Source of the DNA: Flavobacterium frigoritolerans
GTDB lineage: Bacteria; Bacteroidota; Bacteroidia; Flavobacteriales; Flavobacteriaceae
Assembly (NCBI RefSeq): GCF_025847275.1
Contig: NZ_JAOZEV010000020.1
Location: 1-49,805 of the forward strand
Reading direction: 5' to 3'
DNA: 49,805 nt
Shown: piece by piece, positions 1 to 8,630 of the stretch
Layout: the number at the start of each line of letters is the position of its first letter
Position numbering within the stretch: position 1 is the stretch's first letter
Notes under the pieces: generated by a model
Seen by the model: the letters and a program-made list of their open reading frames with translations, nothing else
Told to the model about the DNA's origin: nothing
Database searches by the model: none
Program-made: the position numbers and the translations under genes

Positions 1-580
1 CTGTAGTAGTTAATTTTGAGCCATCTAATGTGTTATTCACGCTCGTTGCTGCCCCAACTAAATCCTTTAAATTAAACACTTTATCAGGTCCACTTTCAGC
101 TTTATACGTCAAGGTATTTCTATCCTTATCGTAATCTAAACTTGTCAAGGTTTCATTTGCCCCAACTATATCCTGAATATTGATTGTTTGCGGATTGCCA
201 CTTTGATCTATATAAGTAAATACATTTGTATTTGGATTAAAAATAACCGTTCCCTCAGATGATGTAATTTCATCTGAAACAACTATTCTGTTCCATTTAT
301 TATCAAACCAATAGTAATAACCAGGTTCAACATTAAATGGAGCTGTACCTGCAACTGCCTCGTTAAAAACCAAAAGACTTGAAGGTAATGAACCGCTATT
401 TACAATAGGGTTCATAAGATTTGTGGCTTTAAGTTCTACTCTAGGAATTAAGATCCCTTTATCTGAGGCCACCACATCTAACTGTGACGAGCTATTGGGC
501 AAAGGGGTTCCCACACCTACCTGCCCATAAGCGGTAAATCCTCCCAAAATAAGAAATAAGGAGAGTAATTGATTTTTCAT
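1..580 (-). CDS. Secreted repeat-containing surface protein, C-terminus beyond window
   Basis: The frame is open from an ATG at 578-580 down to base 1, so at least 193 residues are seen and the C-terminus is missing. A signal peptide (MKNQLLSLFLILGGFTAYGQ) is followed by the motif VGVGTPLPNSSSQLDVVA and KGILIPRVEL. This opening is common in secreted or fibre-like flavobacterial proteins, and the broken gene at 8631-9217 has it too. After a segment near residues 85-95 that resembles YYYWFDNKWNRIV, the protein enters imperfect repeats: INIQDIVGANETLTSLDYD is followed by VFNLKDLVGAATSVNNTL, which suggests a beta-rich tandem-repeat stalk. I infer export and a structural or adhesive role; the exact function is unknown. 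A candidate shared promoter lies about 470 bases upstream. Confidence 0.8.
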   Translation of the reverse strand, partial: MKNQLLSLFLILGGFTAYGQVGVGTPLPNSSSQLDVVASDKGILIPRVELKATNLMNPIVNSGSLPSSLLVFNEAVAGTAPFNVEPGYYYWFDNKWNRIVVSDEITSSEGTVIFNPNTNVFTYIDQSGNPQTINIQDIVGANETLTSLDYDKDRNTLTYKAESGPDKVFNLKDLVGAATSVNNTLDGSKLTTT

Positions 581-818
581 AAATGTTCATTAAAAATTAA
601 TAAAAACTAAATGTAATTTGTTAGATTATTTGTGAACAATATCACATGGAAGCGCTCAAAAATTGAGCAACTATTATTTAATAATACGCTATCAAAATTT
701 AGATAGAGTATTACAACTAACTATAATAATATTCCATATTGCTATAAAATGTAGCTACATTATTAGTTGCCATTTTACAATCCAATTTTGTTATTTAAAA
801 AAACATATCCATAAATGT

Positions 819-854
819 GCTTAAAACTGAAATTATCTTATTTCAGTTTTAAGC
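819..854. repeat. Perfect 15-bp inverted repeat (hairpin)
   Basis: The arms 819-833 (GCTTAAAACTGAAAT) and 840-854 are exact reverse complements around a 6-base loop. Neither strand has a U-run directly after the stem, so it is not a textbook terminator. It sits 240 bases upstream of the surface-protein start and would lie in that gene's leader if transcription starts near 1046. Confidence 0.6.
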
Positions 855-1052
855 AAAAAATAACTAATGAAACTTAGTATAAAACCATGGAGCTTGTGTA
901 AATGGTTACCTACGATACTAATAGGATACAACTCATCTACAACAAGAATAAATAAAACTTTAAGACTGGGGCGTCAGTTTTAAAAATGATTATATTGATT
1001 CAATATTTATAGTTTACTATTATAAATGCAATTTTAACACAAACTAGATTCT

Positions 1053-1109
1053 GCAAAGAAGGCACTAAAAAAGCTTAAAATAAAGAAAACAGCTACGCAC
1101 ATCTACTCA
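1053..1109 (-). promoter_or_regulatory. Candidate regulated promoter, site A
   Basis: On the minus strand the 18-bp box TGAGTAGATGTGCGTAGC (1109-1092) is followed after 34 bases by TTTGCAG (1057-1051). The same pair, with 35- and 36-base spacing, occurs at 4380-4437 and 9337-9395. The -7-like part here (CTTCTTTGC) is a poor match to TAnnTTTG, so the call rests mainly on the three-way conservation. Confidence 0.4.
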
Positions 1110-1731
1110 GTCATTAAAAAAAACTAACCACCTGTAATTAAAGGCAATAGCACGGTATAAATATTACTAATGAGTGAAATTGCGTAGCCTTAAAAAGGCT
1201 ATATATAGAAATATAAAAAACTAAACAATAGTTAAATTCAAAGTATAGTCCCAAAACAAGAAAAAAAACACAACTTTAAAAATAATCATCAAAATAAAAT
1301 CAATACTAAATAGAATAGCTATTTATAAAAAGCACTTTTCTTCATTCCATATACCCTCCATCTACAAATCTTACAATTACAGTCTTTGATAAAAAAAGGC
1401 AAATACTTTGAACTTGAATACCAATTAAAATCTTAATAAAAACTAATTACAATAATGGTACTTATCTTTACTATTAAGCTGTTTCGGAAAAGGAATAAGA
1501 TTAAAAGATTCTTAGCAAGATCATGCTGAATTAACACTAAAAGAAAGCGTTATTAAAAAAGAGTAATACTTGAGTAATTTTTGATAGTTTAAATCGTCCA
1601 AAAAAAAACATAACAATAATTAAAACAGGAAATAAGCTAATATAAAAGCCCCTCATTACTTCTTTATTTTGTTCTGAGCTCCATTTATTATTTTAAAAAA
1701 CTCAAATAAAACTCTTTTTATACAATTTATT

Positions 1732-2193
1732 TTAGAGGTTAATCATCCATAAGTTCATATCTTCCTCTGGCAATAGATTGATTTTTTTTCTTAACCTATA
1801 TTTTATTGACTCTACAAAGCATAATGACATATCTAAAACTTCTGCAATCTCCTTATTGGTAAAATTCATGCGAACTAATACCGATAATATAAGTTCTTCT
1901 GCAGTAGCATTCGGCAAATACACTGCAAGCTTTTTGGCAAAATCAGGATATAACAACTTCATTTTGCTTGCTAAATCACCTAAATCATTATTTTTCACAA
2001 GCTGAAAAAGACTATCGGCATCATGTTTTCTTTCTACTAACCACTCTACCAATAATCCTTCTTTTTCATTAAACTTACCTTGATCTAGTTTCTGTTGTTC
2101 TTTATAATATTGAAACAACACAAATCCTGTAATTACACTCAGCACTACTATAGCTAACAATACTCCCAAAATAAACATCATTTGATTCATCAT
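1732..2193 (-). CDS. Membrane-anchored LuxR-like HTH protein without TPR domain
   Basis: The 153-residue protein has one N-terminal membrane segment (about residues 6-29, FILGVLLAIVVLSVITGFVL) and a short charged linker. Its C-terminal 75 residues match the tails of the two TPR regulators at 4742-7698: all three have a segment like YPDFAKKL, a helix-turn-helix (FTNKEIAEVLDMSLCFVESI), the basic stretch KYRLRKKINL and an end of the form W-(M/L/I)-(I/A)-(N/G)-(L/I). In the large paralogues the membrane segment separates periplasmic TPRs from a cytoplasmic HTH. Here the sensory TPR part is missing, so the protein is either a truncated regulator or a stand-alone minimal form. The ATG at 2193 is preceded in frame by a stop at 2215-2217. 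Confidence 0.7.
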   Translation of the reverse strand: MMNQMMFILGVLLAIVVLSVITGFVLFQYYKEQQKLDQGKFNEKEGLLVEWLVERKHDADSLFQLVKNNDLGDLASKMKLLYPDFAKKLAVYLPNATAEELILSVLVRMNFTNKEIAEVLDMSLCFVESIKYRLRKKINLLPEEDMNLWMINL

Positions 2194-2233
2194 ATATTGT
2201 TGAAATTTTAATCTTTATTCACTTCCATTTCTA

Positions 2234-2410
2234 TCATAATAACTTTCTGCAACCATAATTAACTGTATTGCTCTTTTCTTTTAATGAAGTACTATTCTTA
2301 AGTAAATCGAGACTAATCTTTAGCCTTTCAGAAGGCAAAAGGATTGTTTGCGATGTAAGTATTCCTAATTGCCATACTACTAAAAGCAGAAAAGTGAATC
2401 TAAATTTCAT
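2234..2410 (-). CDS. Small secreted peptide, possible remnant of a TPR-regulator N-terminus
   Basis: A 58-residue reading frame starts at the ATG at 2408-2410 and has a clear signal peptide (MKFRFTFLLLVVWQLGILTS), followed by about 38 polar residues. The frame is open further upstream, but only this start puts the hydrophobic stretch at the N-terminus. It ends 40 bases before the HTH protein at 2193. Because intact paralogues have the order signal peptide, TPRs, TM, HTH, the pair 2410-1732 could be the two ends of such a gene after loss of the TPR part; the two pieces are now in different frames. I see no recognisable TPR here, so it may also be an independent small gene or not a gene. Confidence 0.35.
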   Translation of the reverse strand: MKFRFTFLLLVVWQLGILTSQTILLPSERLKISLDLLKNSTSLKEKSNTVNYGCRKLL

Positions 2411-2714
2411 CCATCCAATACAATCAACATCAATACTAGCTAAAATTTGCAATTTCCCCTTATTGCAACTTCTATAGTAACATTGAGACAATTAATAATA
2501 CTTAGATCTATTTTTTTTAGATATTACCGCTATGTTTACTTTCTATTCTACCTATGACTTTTACATCCATAAAAATGGTGATATTTCTACTTTACTTAAA
2601 GAAATTAAGTATCTAGACATTTTTTTCATTGTCAGAAATACTAAGTATCTACAAATATTTTAATTTTTCAATGTGTTCAAAATCTAAAAAACAACTTTAA
2701 ACAAGTACTAGTCT
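2411..2714. other. Intergenic stretch with short direct repeat
   Basis: I see no gene. The 10-mer TAAGTATCTA occurs twice about 34 bases apart, near 2608 and 2642. It lies downstream of the LRR gene and upstream of the small signal-peptide frame, both on the minus strand. Confidence 0.4.
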
Positions 2715-3572
2715 TCAGTCGTAATAGGGTAAATCGTCAAGATCATTGCTAGAAATTGCCTTTATTTTTAATTTACTTTTTAATAATTCGTTTAATGACG
2801 GCCCATTATTAATAGCACATGCAGGAAGTTGTTCTCTAAGTTCTTTTAATTCCTTTGGATTTGCAGTAATACTTAAATGCTTTAATTTTTTCAACTTAGA
2901 TAAATTATCTATAGTATTTTTTAACTTAATTGCATTTGTTTCAACTAAATGCAATATACTTATATTACTCTTTTCAGTAAAAAAATCGAGCTCTGGTAAG
3001 TTTTCATTACCTGAAATTTCAAGTATGCGCAAATTATTTAGTTTTTCTACAAACTTAAAATCCAGGAAACCTTTGCATTTATCAAATGATAAAGATTTCA
3101 TACCCGCAATACGTCCAATATTTTCAATATGAGTTAATTTAGGCGTATAACTTATATCCAATGCCTCAAATGCTATATTTTTAGGTAAAACAATTTTATG
3201 TGCCTTTTTTGCGGCGCATACTTTTACTTTTAGTAGCTTTTTGTCAAGTCGTGAAAAATCTAAGATGCTGTTAGTTGTATCTCCAAAAATAGAGAGACCA
3301 TTATATATGTCAAATATTTTATCATATTTAATACTCGGATTATAATAACTATCAGATAGACCTACTTCATCGGCACTGTCAATATATTTTCTTTGTAATA
3401 GTAATACAAGTGCTCTGGCTTCTTTAGAAGACAAATCTCTACTTAAGAAAACACTCTCAATTTCCGCAAAGCTTTTTATTTCAGGAATATCTTTAAGCCA
3501 TGCTCTAGTTTTATCAACTCCAAAACCTAAAGGTGCACTACCTAGCATAGCAAGTAAATGTTCATTATTCAT
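2715..3572 (-). CDS. Leucine-rich-repeat-like protein
   Basis: This 285-residue protein has no signal peptide or membrane segment, so it is probably cytoplasmic. From about residue 105 it shows irregular leucine-rich repeats with periods of about 22-25 residues: LPKNIAFEALDISYTPKLTH, IGRIAGMKSLSFDKCKGFLD, LNNLRILEISGNENLPELD, NISILHLVETNAIKL and LKKLKHLSITANPKELKEL. Such LRRs usually mediate protein binding. The first 100 residues are helical and unrecognised. It sits alone, with its own ATG 55 bases after the stop of the upstream membrane protein. Function is not known; a partner-binding or immunity-like role is possible but unsupported. Confidence 0.65.
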   Translation of the reverse strand: MNNEHLLAMLGSAPLGFGVDKTRAWLKDIPEIKSFAEIESVFLSRDLSSKEARALVLLLQRKYIDSADEVGLSDSYYNPSIKYDKIFDIYNGLSIFGDTTNSILDFSRLDKKLLKVKVCAAKKAHKIVLPKNIAFEALDISYTPKLTHIENIGRIAGMKSLSFDKCKGFLDFKFVEKLNNLRILEISGNENLPELDFFTEKSNISILHLVETNAIKLKNTIDNLSKLKKLKHLSITANPKELKELREQLPACAINNGPSLNELLKSKLKIKAISSNDLDDLPYYD

Positions 3573-3627
3573 ATTTTCACTTAATTAAAATACAGTCTAT
3601 TGCAATCAAACCATTATCTGGCATGAT

Positions 3628-4017
3628 TTAGCTACAACTTAAAATTTTTATAATTTTATACTGCTTAGAAAAAGGGTATTTAAAGTATATCATAACTACT
3701 ATCAAAAACAATAATGGAAACTCCCAAAAGGCTGCTTTTATATTGCTATCCAATAAATACAGAAAGACTACTAAAAAGGATTTTGATGCGATTAAGCAAT
3801 TAGCCCAAACGAATGTGTAAGGAATCAACAGTAATACACCACCCATAATTGTAATTATGCCTAATGATATTACCCCTTTTGTAGAAAACCCCCATTCCAA
3901 AAAGATATTTACCAAGCCGCCATCTAAGTTTATGATATCGATTCCATTAAAAATTTCTTTCATGGAAACAAATAGCATTACGGATATGGCAATATGTTTT
4001 ACATCTATATTTATCAT
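3628..4017 (-). CDS. Small multi-pass membrane protein, function unknown
   Basis: The 129-residue protein has about four hydrophobic segments (around residues 8-24, 46-72, 75-90 and 95-112) with short polar loops and a basic C-terminus (KYPFSKQYKIIKILS). The hydrophobicity pattern and a clean ATG at 4017 support a real gene, but I recognise no family. It is followed 55 bases later by the LRR gene on the same strand, so the two may be co-transcribed. Confidence 0.55.
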   Translation of the reverse strand: MINIDVKHIAISVMLFVSMKEIFNGIDIINLDGGLVNIFLEWGFSTKGVISLGIITIMGGVLLLIPYTFVWANCLIASKSFLVVFLYLLDSNIKAAFWEFPLLFLIVVMIYFKYPFSKQYKIIKILSCS

Positions 4018-4053
4018 GATACCTTAATTAGTAAGTGAAGAATGATTTTAAGC

Positions 4054-4078
4054 AGAGACTGCTCCCATAACAGTCTCT
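4054..4078. repeat. Hairpin upstream of membrane-protein gene
   Basis: AGAGACTG at 4054-4061 pairs exactly with CAGTCTCT at 4071-4078, followed by only two more T on the plus strand. It lies 37 bases upstream of the minus-strand start at 4017, so it could fold in that gene's leader; it is a weak terminator candidate at best. Confidence 0.4.
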
Positions 4079-4170
4079 TTAATCTATCAGTTTGTCCCCC
4101 AACAATTCTGATAAACGCTTAAAAATCGTTTTAATTCAGTATAAATTTCTTCTTAAATCGATGTTGTTTC

Positions 4171-4213
4171 AAAAGGGGGAATGACAGCTAACCAAAGCTC
4201 TCCCCCCTTTTTT
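4171..4213 (-). terminator. G/C-rich hairpin with T-run
   Basis: AAAAGGGGGA at 4171-4180 pairs with the C-run and T-run at 4200-4213, around a loop that itself contains AGCT/AGCT. Read on the minus strand, the stem ends in CCCCCTTTTG. It would end a transcript of about 200 bases starting at the candidate promoter 4380-4437, which raises the possibility of a small RNA there. It could also work on the plus strand (CCCCCCTTTTTTG). Confidence 0.5.
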
Positions 4214-4379
4214 GTCACTAACTATAAATAATAACAATAATCTCAGGATAATCTATAAATAGTAATCTAAACACAACATATTATCTTGCCAGTTACGTAC
4301 ATTAATTAATGCACTTAAAACAAACAGCATTGTGATTTATAAAAATCATAGAATAGCTTGATCAAACATCTTAACTTTA

Positions 4380-4437
4380 GCAAATTGAAGCATTTTTTTT
4401 AGAAAAAGACACTCACTACGCTACACTTATCTACTCA
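4380..4437 (-). promoter_or_regulatory. Candidate regulated promoter, site B
   Basis: On the minus strand the box TGAGTAGATAAGTGTAGC (4437-4420) is followed after 35 bases by TTTGC (4384-4380), as in sites A and C. The -7 region reads TCAATTTG, one mismatch from TAnnTTTG. The next gene on this strand starts at 4017, about 355 bases away. Confidence 0.4.
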
Positions 4438-4608
4438 ACAATTAAAAAAATCATAAACAATTAAAAATCAATACATTAATCTCTTTTTTATACCTAAAAA
4501 AGACATAAAAGAAAGTACATTTTATAATAGTAAGTAGTAAACGCGTAGGTTCTGTTTTTCAAAGAGTAGAAATATAGATTAACAACAACTAATATTGAAA
4601 ATAAAGGC

Positions 4609-4647
4609 AAAAAAAAAGGTATCCTTATTGCTTATAATAAGGATACC
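4609..4647 (-). terminator. Rho-independent terminator of the TPR-regulator operon
   Basis: A perfect 12-bp stem (4618-4629 with 4636-4647, GGTATCCTTATT and its complement) with a 6-base loop is followed on the minus strand by nine T (4617-4609). It lies 95 bases after the stop of the gene ending at 4742. Confidence 0.85.
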
Positions 4648-4741
4648 TCTACAGTAAATTATTCTTTTATCAACCTTTGCTGATATAGGAGAAAAGATAT
4701 TTAACGCATTTAGTATTATGCTTTAATGGGAATATTAAATC

Positions 4742-6211
4742 TTATAAACCCGCAATCCAGATACTAATATCATTTTTCGCTTCAAGATTTGCTTTTTTTC
4801 TTATTCTATAAATTCTTGCTTCAACAGATCGGACAGTAACATTTGTATATAAAGCAATATCTTTAACAGGGAAACCCAATTTTAAGAAAGCGCATACAAT
4901 TAATTCCGTTTTGGATAGAGATGAAACCTCTTGGAGTATTTTATTATAAAAATCAGGATGGCTGGCTTCAAACTTAGATAAAAACATCGGGTCGTTATCT
5001 TTTGCTAATTTCAAAACTTCATCCAAGCTGGTTCCATTTAAGAGTATTACTTTTTCAAGTATCTCTTTTTTATTTTCCAGTCTTTGCTTTTTTTCAGCAA
5101 CTTTTCTTTTCTCTTTTTTCTTCCTTTTATACAATCGTATTGCAAAAAACAGAAAAGTAACTGTAAACAAAGCACTTACAATAATAGCAACAGCTCCAGT
5201 ATTTCTAATTTTTTCAACTGTAGAATATTCTTCTTTAATAAGTTTTTTAACTGTTTTAACTACAGCCTTCTGCTGTTTTTTTTGTAAACTATCGTTAAGA
5301 GAAAAATATTTATCGGAATACATCTCTTCCTTTACTTTATCACCTAGTTCATCATATGCCTTTGAAAGGTTGAGATAAACATCTCGTTGTATTTCTCTTT
5401 TTTTAAGCTTTTTGGCTAAATAAAGTGCTTTTTGGTAATAACTTATTGTTTTATCAAACTGTTTTCTTTCAAATTCCAGGTTACCTAAATCAAGATAAGC
5501 ATATAATTTAACAGAGTTATAATTTTCTTTTTCTGCAAGTTTGACAGCCTTAATCAAATAGGCTCTTGCAGTATTGTATTGTTTTTGTGCTAAAAAACAA
5601 GCTCCTACATTAGCACTTGCCAGAGATAAATTAACATTTTTAACTTTTTGATCTTCTATTTTATTGAATTGATCGTAACTCAATATAAAATATTTTTTTA
5701 TAGAGTCTAGTACTTCACCGCTTCTATCATACCCTACCGCAATATCGTTGTAAATCAATCCTTTTTGCTTAAAAGTGGCATCTATCGTTGCTATTTTAGA
5801 GGTTGCTTTCAGTCCTTTTTTTAACTCAATAAATCCTTGTCCATAAAGCCCAAGACCTATATAACTAATTCCTTTTATACGATATGCTTCTGAGAGCAAC
5901 TCATAATCTTTTATTTCAGAAGCAAACTGTTCTGATTTTTTAATCTGTTCCAGTGATTTATCATACTGATTAGTATCGTAAAGATTTTTTCCAGCAAGCA
6001 TTGCGCTTATTGCCATTCCTTTTTTATAATCTATAATTTCGGAATATTTATAACTTTTCAGACTGCTTTCTATAGCTTTGTTAGGGATGCTATCTGCCAT
6101 TTTTACTATGTTACTCAATATACTGTCAATTTGTTTTTCTGTATACTGTTGGCCGTAACCTTTTACTATTACAAATAGAATTAGTATTTGTAAAAAAAGT
6201 CTTTTACTCAT
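4742..6211 (-). CDS. TPR regulator with transmembrane segment and C-terminal LuxR-like HTH
   Basis: With the ATG at 6209-6211 the protein is 489 residues, exactly the length of its upstream paralogue, and begins with a signal peptide (MSKRLFLQILILFVIVKGYG). The frame is open 12 codons further, but that would bury the signal peptide and overlap the upstream stop. Residues 20-310 are helical TPR-like units (for example YKKGMAISAMLAGKNLYD and LYAYLDLGNLEFERKQFDKT). A membrane helix (GAVAIIVSALFTVTFLFFAI, about 330-350) and a Lys/Glu-rich coiled coil follow. The last 80 residues hold an HTH (FPVKDIALYTNVTVRSVEA) and a basic helix (RIYRIRKKANL). The layout suggests an exported TPR sensor controlling a cytoplasmic DNA-binding tail. 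The gene lies 17 bases after 6229 and is followed by a strong terminator. Confidence 0.85.
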   Translation of the reverse strand: MSKRLFLQILILFVIVKGYGQQYTEKQIDSILSNIVKMADSIPNKAIESSLKSYKYSEIIDYKKGMAISAMLAGKNLYDTNQYDKSLEQIKKSEQFASEIKDYELLSEAYRIKGISYIGLGLYGQGFIELKKGLKATSKIATIDATFKQKGLIYNDIAVGYDRSGEVLDSIKKYFILSYDQFNKIEDQKVKNVNLSLASANVGACFLAQKQYNTARAYLIKAVKLAEKENYNSVKLYAYLDLGNLEFERKQFDKTISYYQKALYLAKKLKKREIQRDVYLNLSKAYDELGDKVKEEMYSDKYFSLNDSLQKKQQKAVVKTVKKLIKEEYSTVEKIRNTGAVAIIVSALFTVTFLFFAIRLYKRKKKEKRKVAEKKQRLENKKEILEKVILLNGTSLDEVLKLAKDNDPMFLSKFEASHPDFYNKILQEVSSLSKTELIVCAFLKLGFPVKDIALYTNVTVRSVEARIYRIRKKANLEAKNDISIWIAGL

Positions 6212-6228
6212 ATTTAGTTTTTGTAAAA

Positions 6229-7698
6229 TTATATATTTATTAACCAATCATATAAATCCACATCTGGAGGTACATTTAGTTTTTTTCGGAGTCTGTATCT
6301 TTTAGACTGAACAGCTCTGATAGTGCTTTTTGTGTAAATAGCAATTTCATTTGTTGAGAAACCTAATTTTAATAATGCACAAAATCGTAATTCACTTGAA
6401 ACTATTGTTGGTGTAATTTTAATTATCTTGTCTATATACTCTGGATACATTTCTTTAAATTTCGCAAAAAAGAGTGGACTCCCTTCCATCACCAGAAGTT
6501 TTAAATCTGCTCCTTCTACTTCTTTATTTGTTTTTTTACTTGTTAATTTTTCTATTAGCTCAATTTTCCTTTCTAACTGATTATCAACATAATTACTTTC
6601 TTTTTTTACCTTTACAAATCTTTTTCTATATTCTTTGATGTAAACAAAAGTGATTATAATAATTATAAAAAGTAAAGACAATAATGTAATTATTACCTCT
6701 ACATTAGTTGTCATTTTTTCATCTTTCTCCTCTAAAAATATTTTGAGCGAAGTATATATTGCTTCTTTATGGAGTTTAGCAAGACTATCATTTAGTGTAA
6801 TATACTTATACCTATAGTACTTAGTACTGTCCTGAATTTTTAAAACATTGTAAGTTCTAGAAAGATTATAATAGAGATCATTTATATAAAATATTCTTCC
6901 ATTTTCTTTTGCTAGTAGCAATGCTTCTTGAAAGTACTTTTTTGCATCATTATAGTTACCTCCATAAAAACTCAAAGACCCCAAACCAGAAACAGCTTCA
7001 ATGGTTATAAAATCTAATTTAAGTTCTTTAGAAAGTCGTGCTGCGCTTTTTAAATAGAGTTCTGCTTTTCCGAATTCATGTTTTTTAAGATAAAAAGACC
7101 CTAGAATAACATTCGCAAAAGCCATGCATCTACTTTTATGAGGATTATCTTCATCTATGTTTTCAAAAAAGAGGTAGCTTTTTCTGTAGTAGTACCCAAC
7201 AGAAGCTTCATCTATTTCATTTTCTTCATGATTCAGAGCAATATTACCATAAATAAAACCTAGGCTTCTATTCCGGTCATTTTCATCTTTAATTTTTTTG
7301 GCATATACAATAGATTCCTTTAATAACTTGGAAGCATCATTGTAAAAACCAAGTCTGGCAAGGCTTACACCTCTCAAACGTAATGCCTTTGATTTTAAAT
7401 ATGGTTCTGAGTTTGTTATTATTTTATCAGCCTGCGTGGCATAATACAAAGCCAGTTTATTGTCTTTACTCCTTGTATAACTCTCACTCAAAAAAATCTC
7501 TGCCAATATAACTCCATTTTTATAATCGAGTTCTTTAGCTAAAGAAATAACCTTTATTGCTTCTAATTGAGATTCAAGGGGGAAATCATTCTCTATATTG
7601 ATTGCATGATGGAGTAAACTATCAATTTTACTGACATTATTTTGAGAAATGACAATATTATATGTACACAATAAAATGAAAAGTAATACTCTTTTCAT
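6229..7698 (-). CDS. TPR regulator with transmembrane segment and C-terminal LuxR-like HTH
   Basis: This 489-residue protein is a tandem paralogue of the next gene. It has a signal peptide (residues 1-18, ending in NIVIS-Q), TPR-like helices over about 25-320 (for example FANVILGSFYLKKHEFGKAE and LGSLSFYGGNYNDAKKYFQE), a membrane helix (VIITLLSLLFIIIIITFVYI, about 336-356), a charged linker and a C-terminal HTH (FSTNEIAIYTKSTIRAVQSK, then RYRLRKKLNV) ending DWLINI. Proteins of this layout are frequent in Flavobacteria as putative one-component membrane regulators; the signal and target genes are not known. It is the first gene of a two-gene operon. The pair probably arose by duplication, because domain order and length are identical. 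Confidence 0.85.
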   Translation of the reverse strand: MKRVLLFILLCTYNIVISQNNVSKIDSLLHHAINIENDFPLESQLEAIKVISLAKELDYKNGVILAEIFLSESYTRSKDNKLALYYATQADKIITNSEPYLKSKALRLRGVSLARLGFYNDASKLLKESIVYAKKIKDENDRNRSLGFIYGNIALNHEENEIDEASVGYYYRKSYLFFENIDEDNPHKSRCMAFANVILGSFYLKKHEFGKAELYLKSAARLSKELKLDFITIEAVSGLGSLSFYGGNYNDAKKYFQEALLLAKENGRIFYINDLYYNLSRTYNVLKIQDSTKYYRYKYITLNDSLAKLHKEAIYTSLKIFLEEKDEKMTTNVEVIITLLSLLFIIIIITFVYIKEYRKRFVKVKKESNYVDNQLERKIELIEKLTSKKTNKEVEGADLKLLVMEGSPLFFAKFKEMYPEYIDKIIKITPTIVSSELRFCALLKLGFSTNEIAIYTKSTIRAVQSKRYRLRKKLNVPPDVDLYDWLINI

Positions 7699-8157
7699 AA
7701 ATTTAATTAGTTAAATTAGTTCTTAGAAAAAGACACAAACATGGCTTTAAAAGCTAACTTATGTCATCCTTTAACCGTACTTTTCTTTATTTTAAGAGAA
7801 ATGTTAATATTATTTTATTTCAGTCTATAAACTGAAAATAAAAAATTGTAATAGCTTATTTTTCTGTTTTATTACAAATCATAATCTAATAAAAATAATC
7901 TCAAAATTGGAGGTTGAGATTCTTAAAAATATTTGTGGCAAATATAATTAATAACATTTCATATAGGTATTATGTTTGTTTTTTTTTAAGAAAAAATAAC
8001 CTTTAAAAACCAAAAAAAAGCCATAATAGGGTATAAAACAGCTTTTTTGATTCTTAATTTCCGTAATAAATTTACAAATATCATTTCATCTAACACACTT
8101 ATAAATAATTAATTTACAACAATATATAATAATTTATTTCATATAGATATACTTATT
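7699..8157. other. Intergenic region with imperfect hairpin
   Basis: No gene is visible. A hairpin (TTTTATTTCAGT near 7813-7824 against ACTGAAAATAAAA near 7831-7843, one bulged base) lies about 115 bases upstream of the 7698 start. The promoter of the TPR operon presumably lies here, but I find no clear TAnnTTTG box on the minus strand. Confidence 0.4.
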
Positions 8158-8514
8158 TTAGATGACTGTATTAATAAAGAACTTCAATTCAGTTCTCATT
8201 TCAGATTTTATTTTCGATGAATCAAATAATAATATATCCTCTATTTTTTCCAAATTTAATTTAATATCCTTGTTTAATGTCGAAACTATCAATGGAACTC
8301 CTCTTCTGTATATTCGTAATAAATCGACTAACTCTTGATCTGAATAAACCACAAATAGCATAAAAGCATATTTATCCAATTCATCATCGAAGTTTTTAAA
8401 ATTTTTATAGACATCGAATGAAAAATGTTCTTTAAACTCATATTTCAAAAACCTTGAAAAACATTTTTGGCTATCGTATATCAATCCCTTTTTTTTCTTA
8501 TCCATTTGCTCCAT
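8158..8514 (-). CDS. Possible degenerate receiver-like protein
   Basis: The 118-residue protein has no signal peptide. Its alternating pattern resembles a small alpha/beta CheY-like fold: KGLIYDSQ (strand 1), a helix, FSFDVYKNF (strand 2), YAFMLFVVYSD (strand 3), then VPLIVST (strand 4) and DILLFDS (strand 5), ending in a helix. Strand 3 lacks the usual phospho-acceptor Asp at its end, so if the fold is right this is a pseudo-receiver. A second ATG three codons in (8503-8505) is preceded by GGAG and may be the real start. It lies between the TPR regulators and the broken surface-protein gene. Fold assignment is an inference from pattern only. Confidence 0.5.
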   Translation of the reverse strand: MEQMDKKKKGLIYDSQKCFSRFLKYEFKEHFSFDVYKNFKNFDDELDKYAFMLFVVYSDQELVDLLRIYRRGVPLIVSTLNKDIKLNLEKIEDILLFDSSKIKSEMRTELKFFINTVI

Positions 8515-8630
8515 TTTTTATATAAACCATTGTTTATTAATTAACTTAACTTCCTTTACTCTTAACATTATCAAAGCAAACAGGCAAAGTAATTCTACCA
8601 GATTAACTTAATTTCATTAACCTAGTAATG

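Larger units (their letters stand above)
581..1731. other. Long AT-rich intergenic region
   Basis: I see no convincing gene in this 1.15-kb stretch, which is full of stops in all frames. It contains a 15-bp perfect inverted repeat (819-854) and a candidate promoter box on the minus strand (1053-1109). If that promoter drives the gene starting at 580, the transcript has a leader of about 465 bases, long enough for a structured UTR or a small RNA. Confidence 0.6.

Noticed and set aside
5084..5287. Phe/Asn/Ser-rich frame opposite the TPR regulator
   Set aside because: It is the complement of the Lys-rich coiled coil of the real gene.
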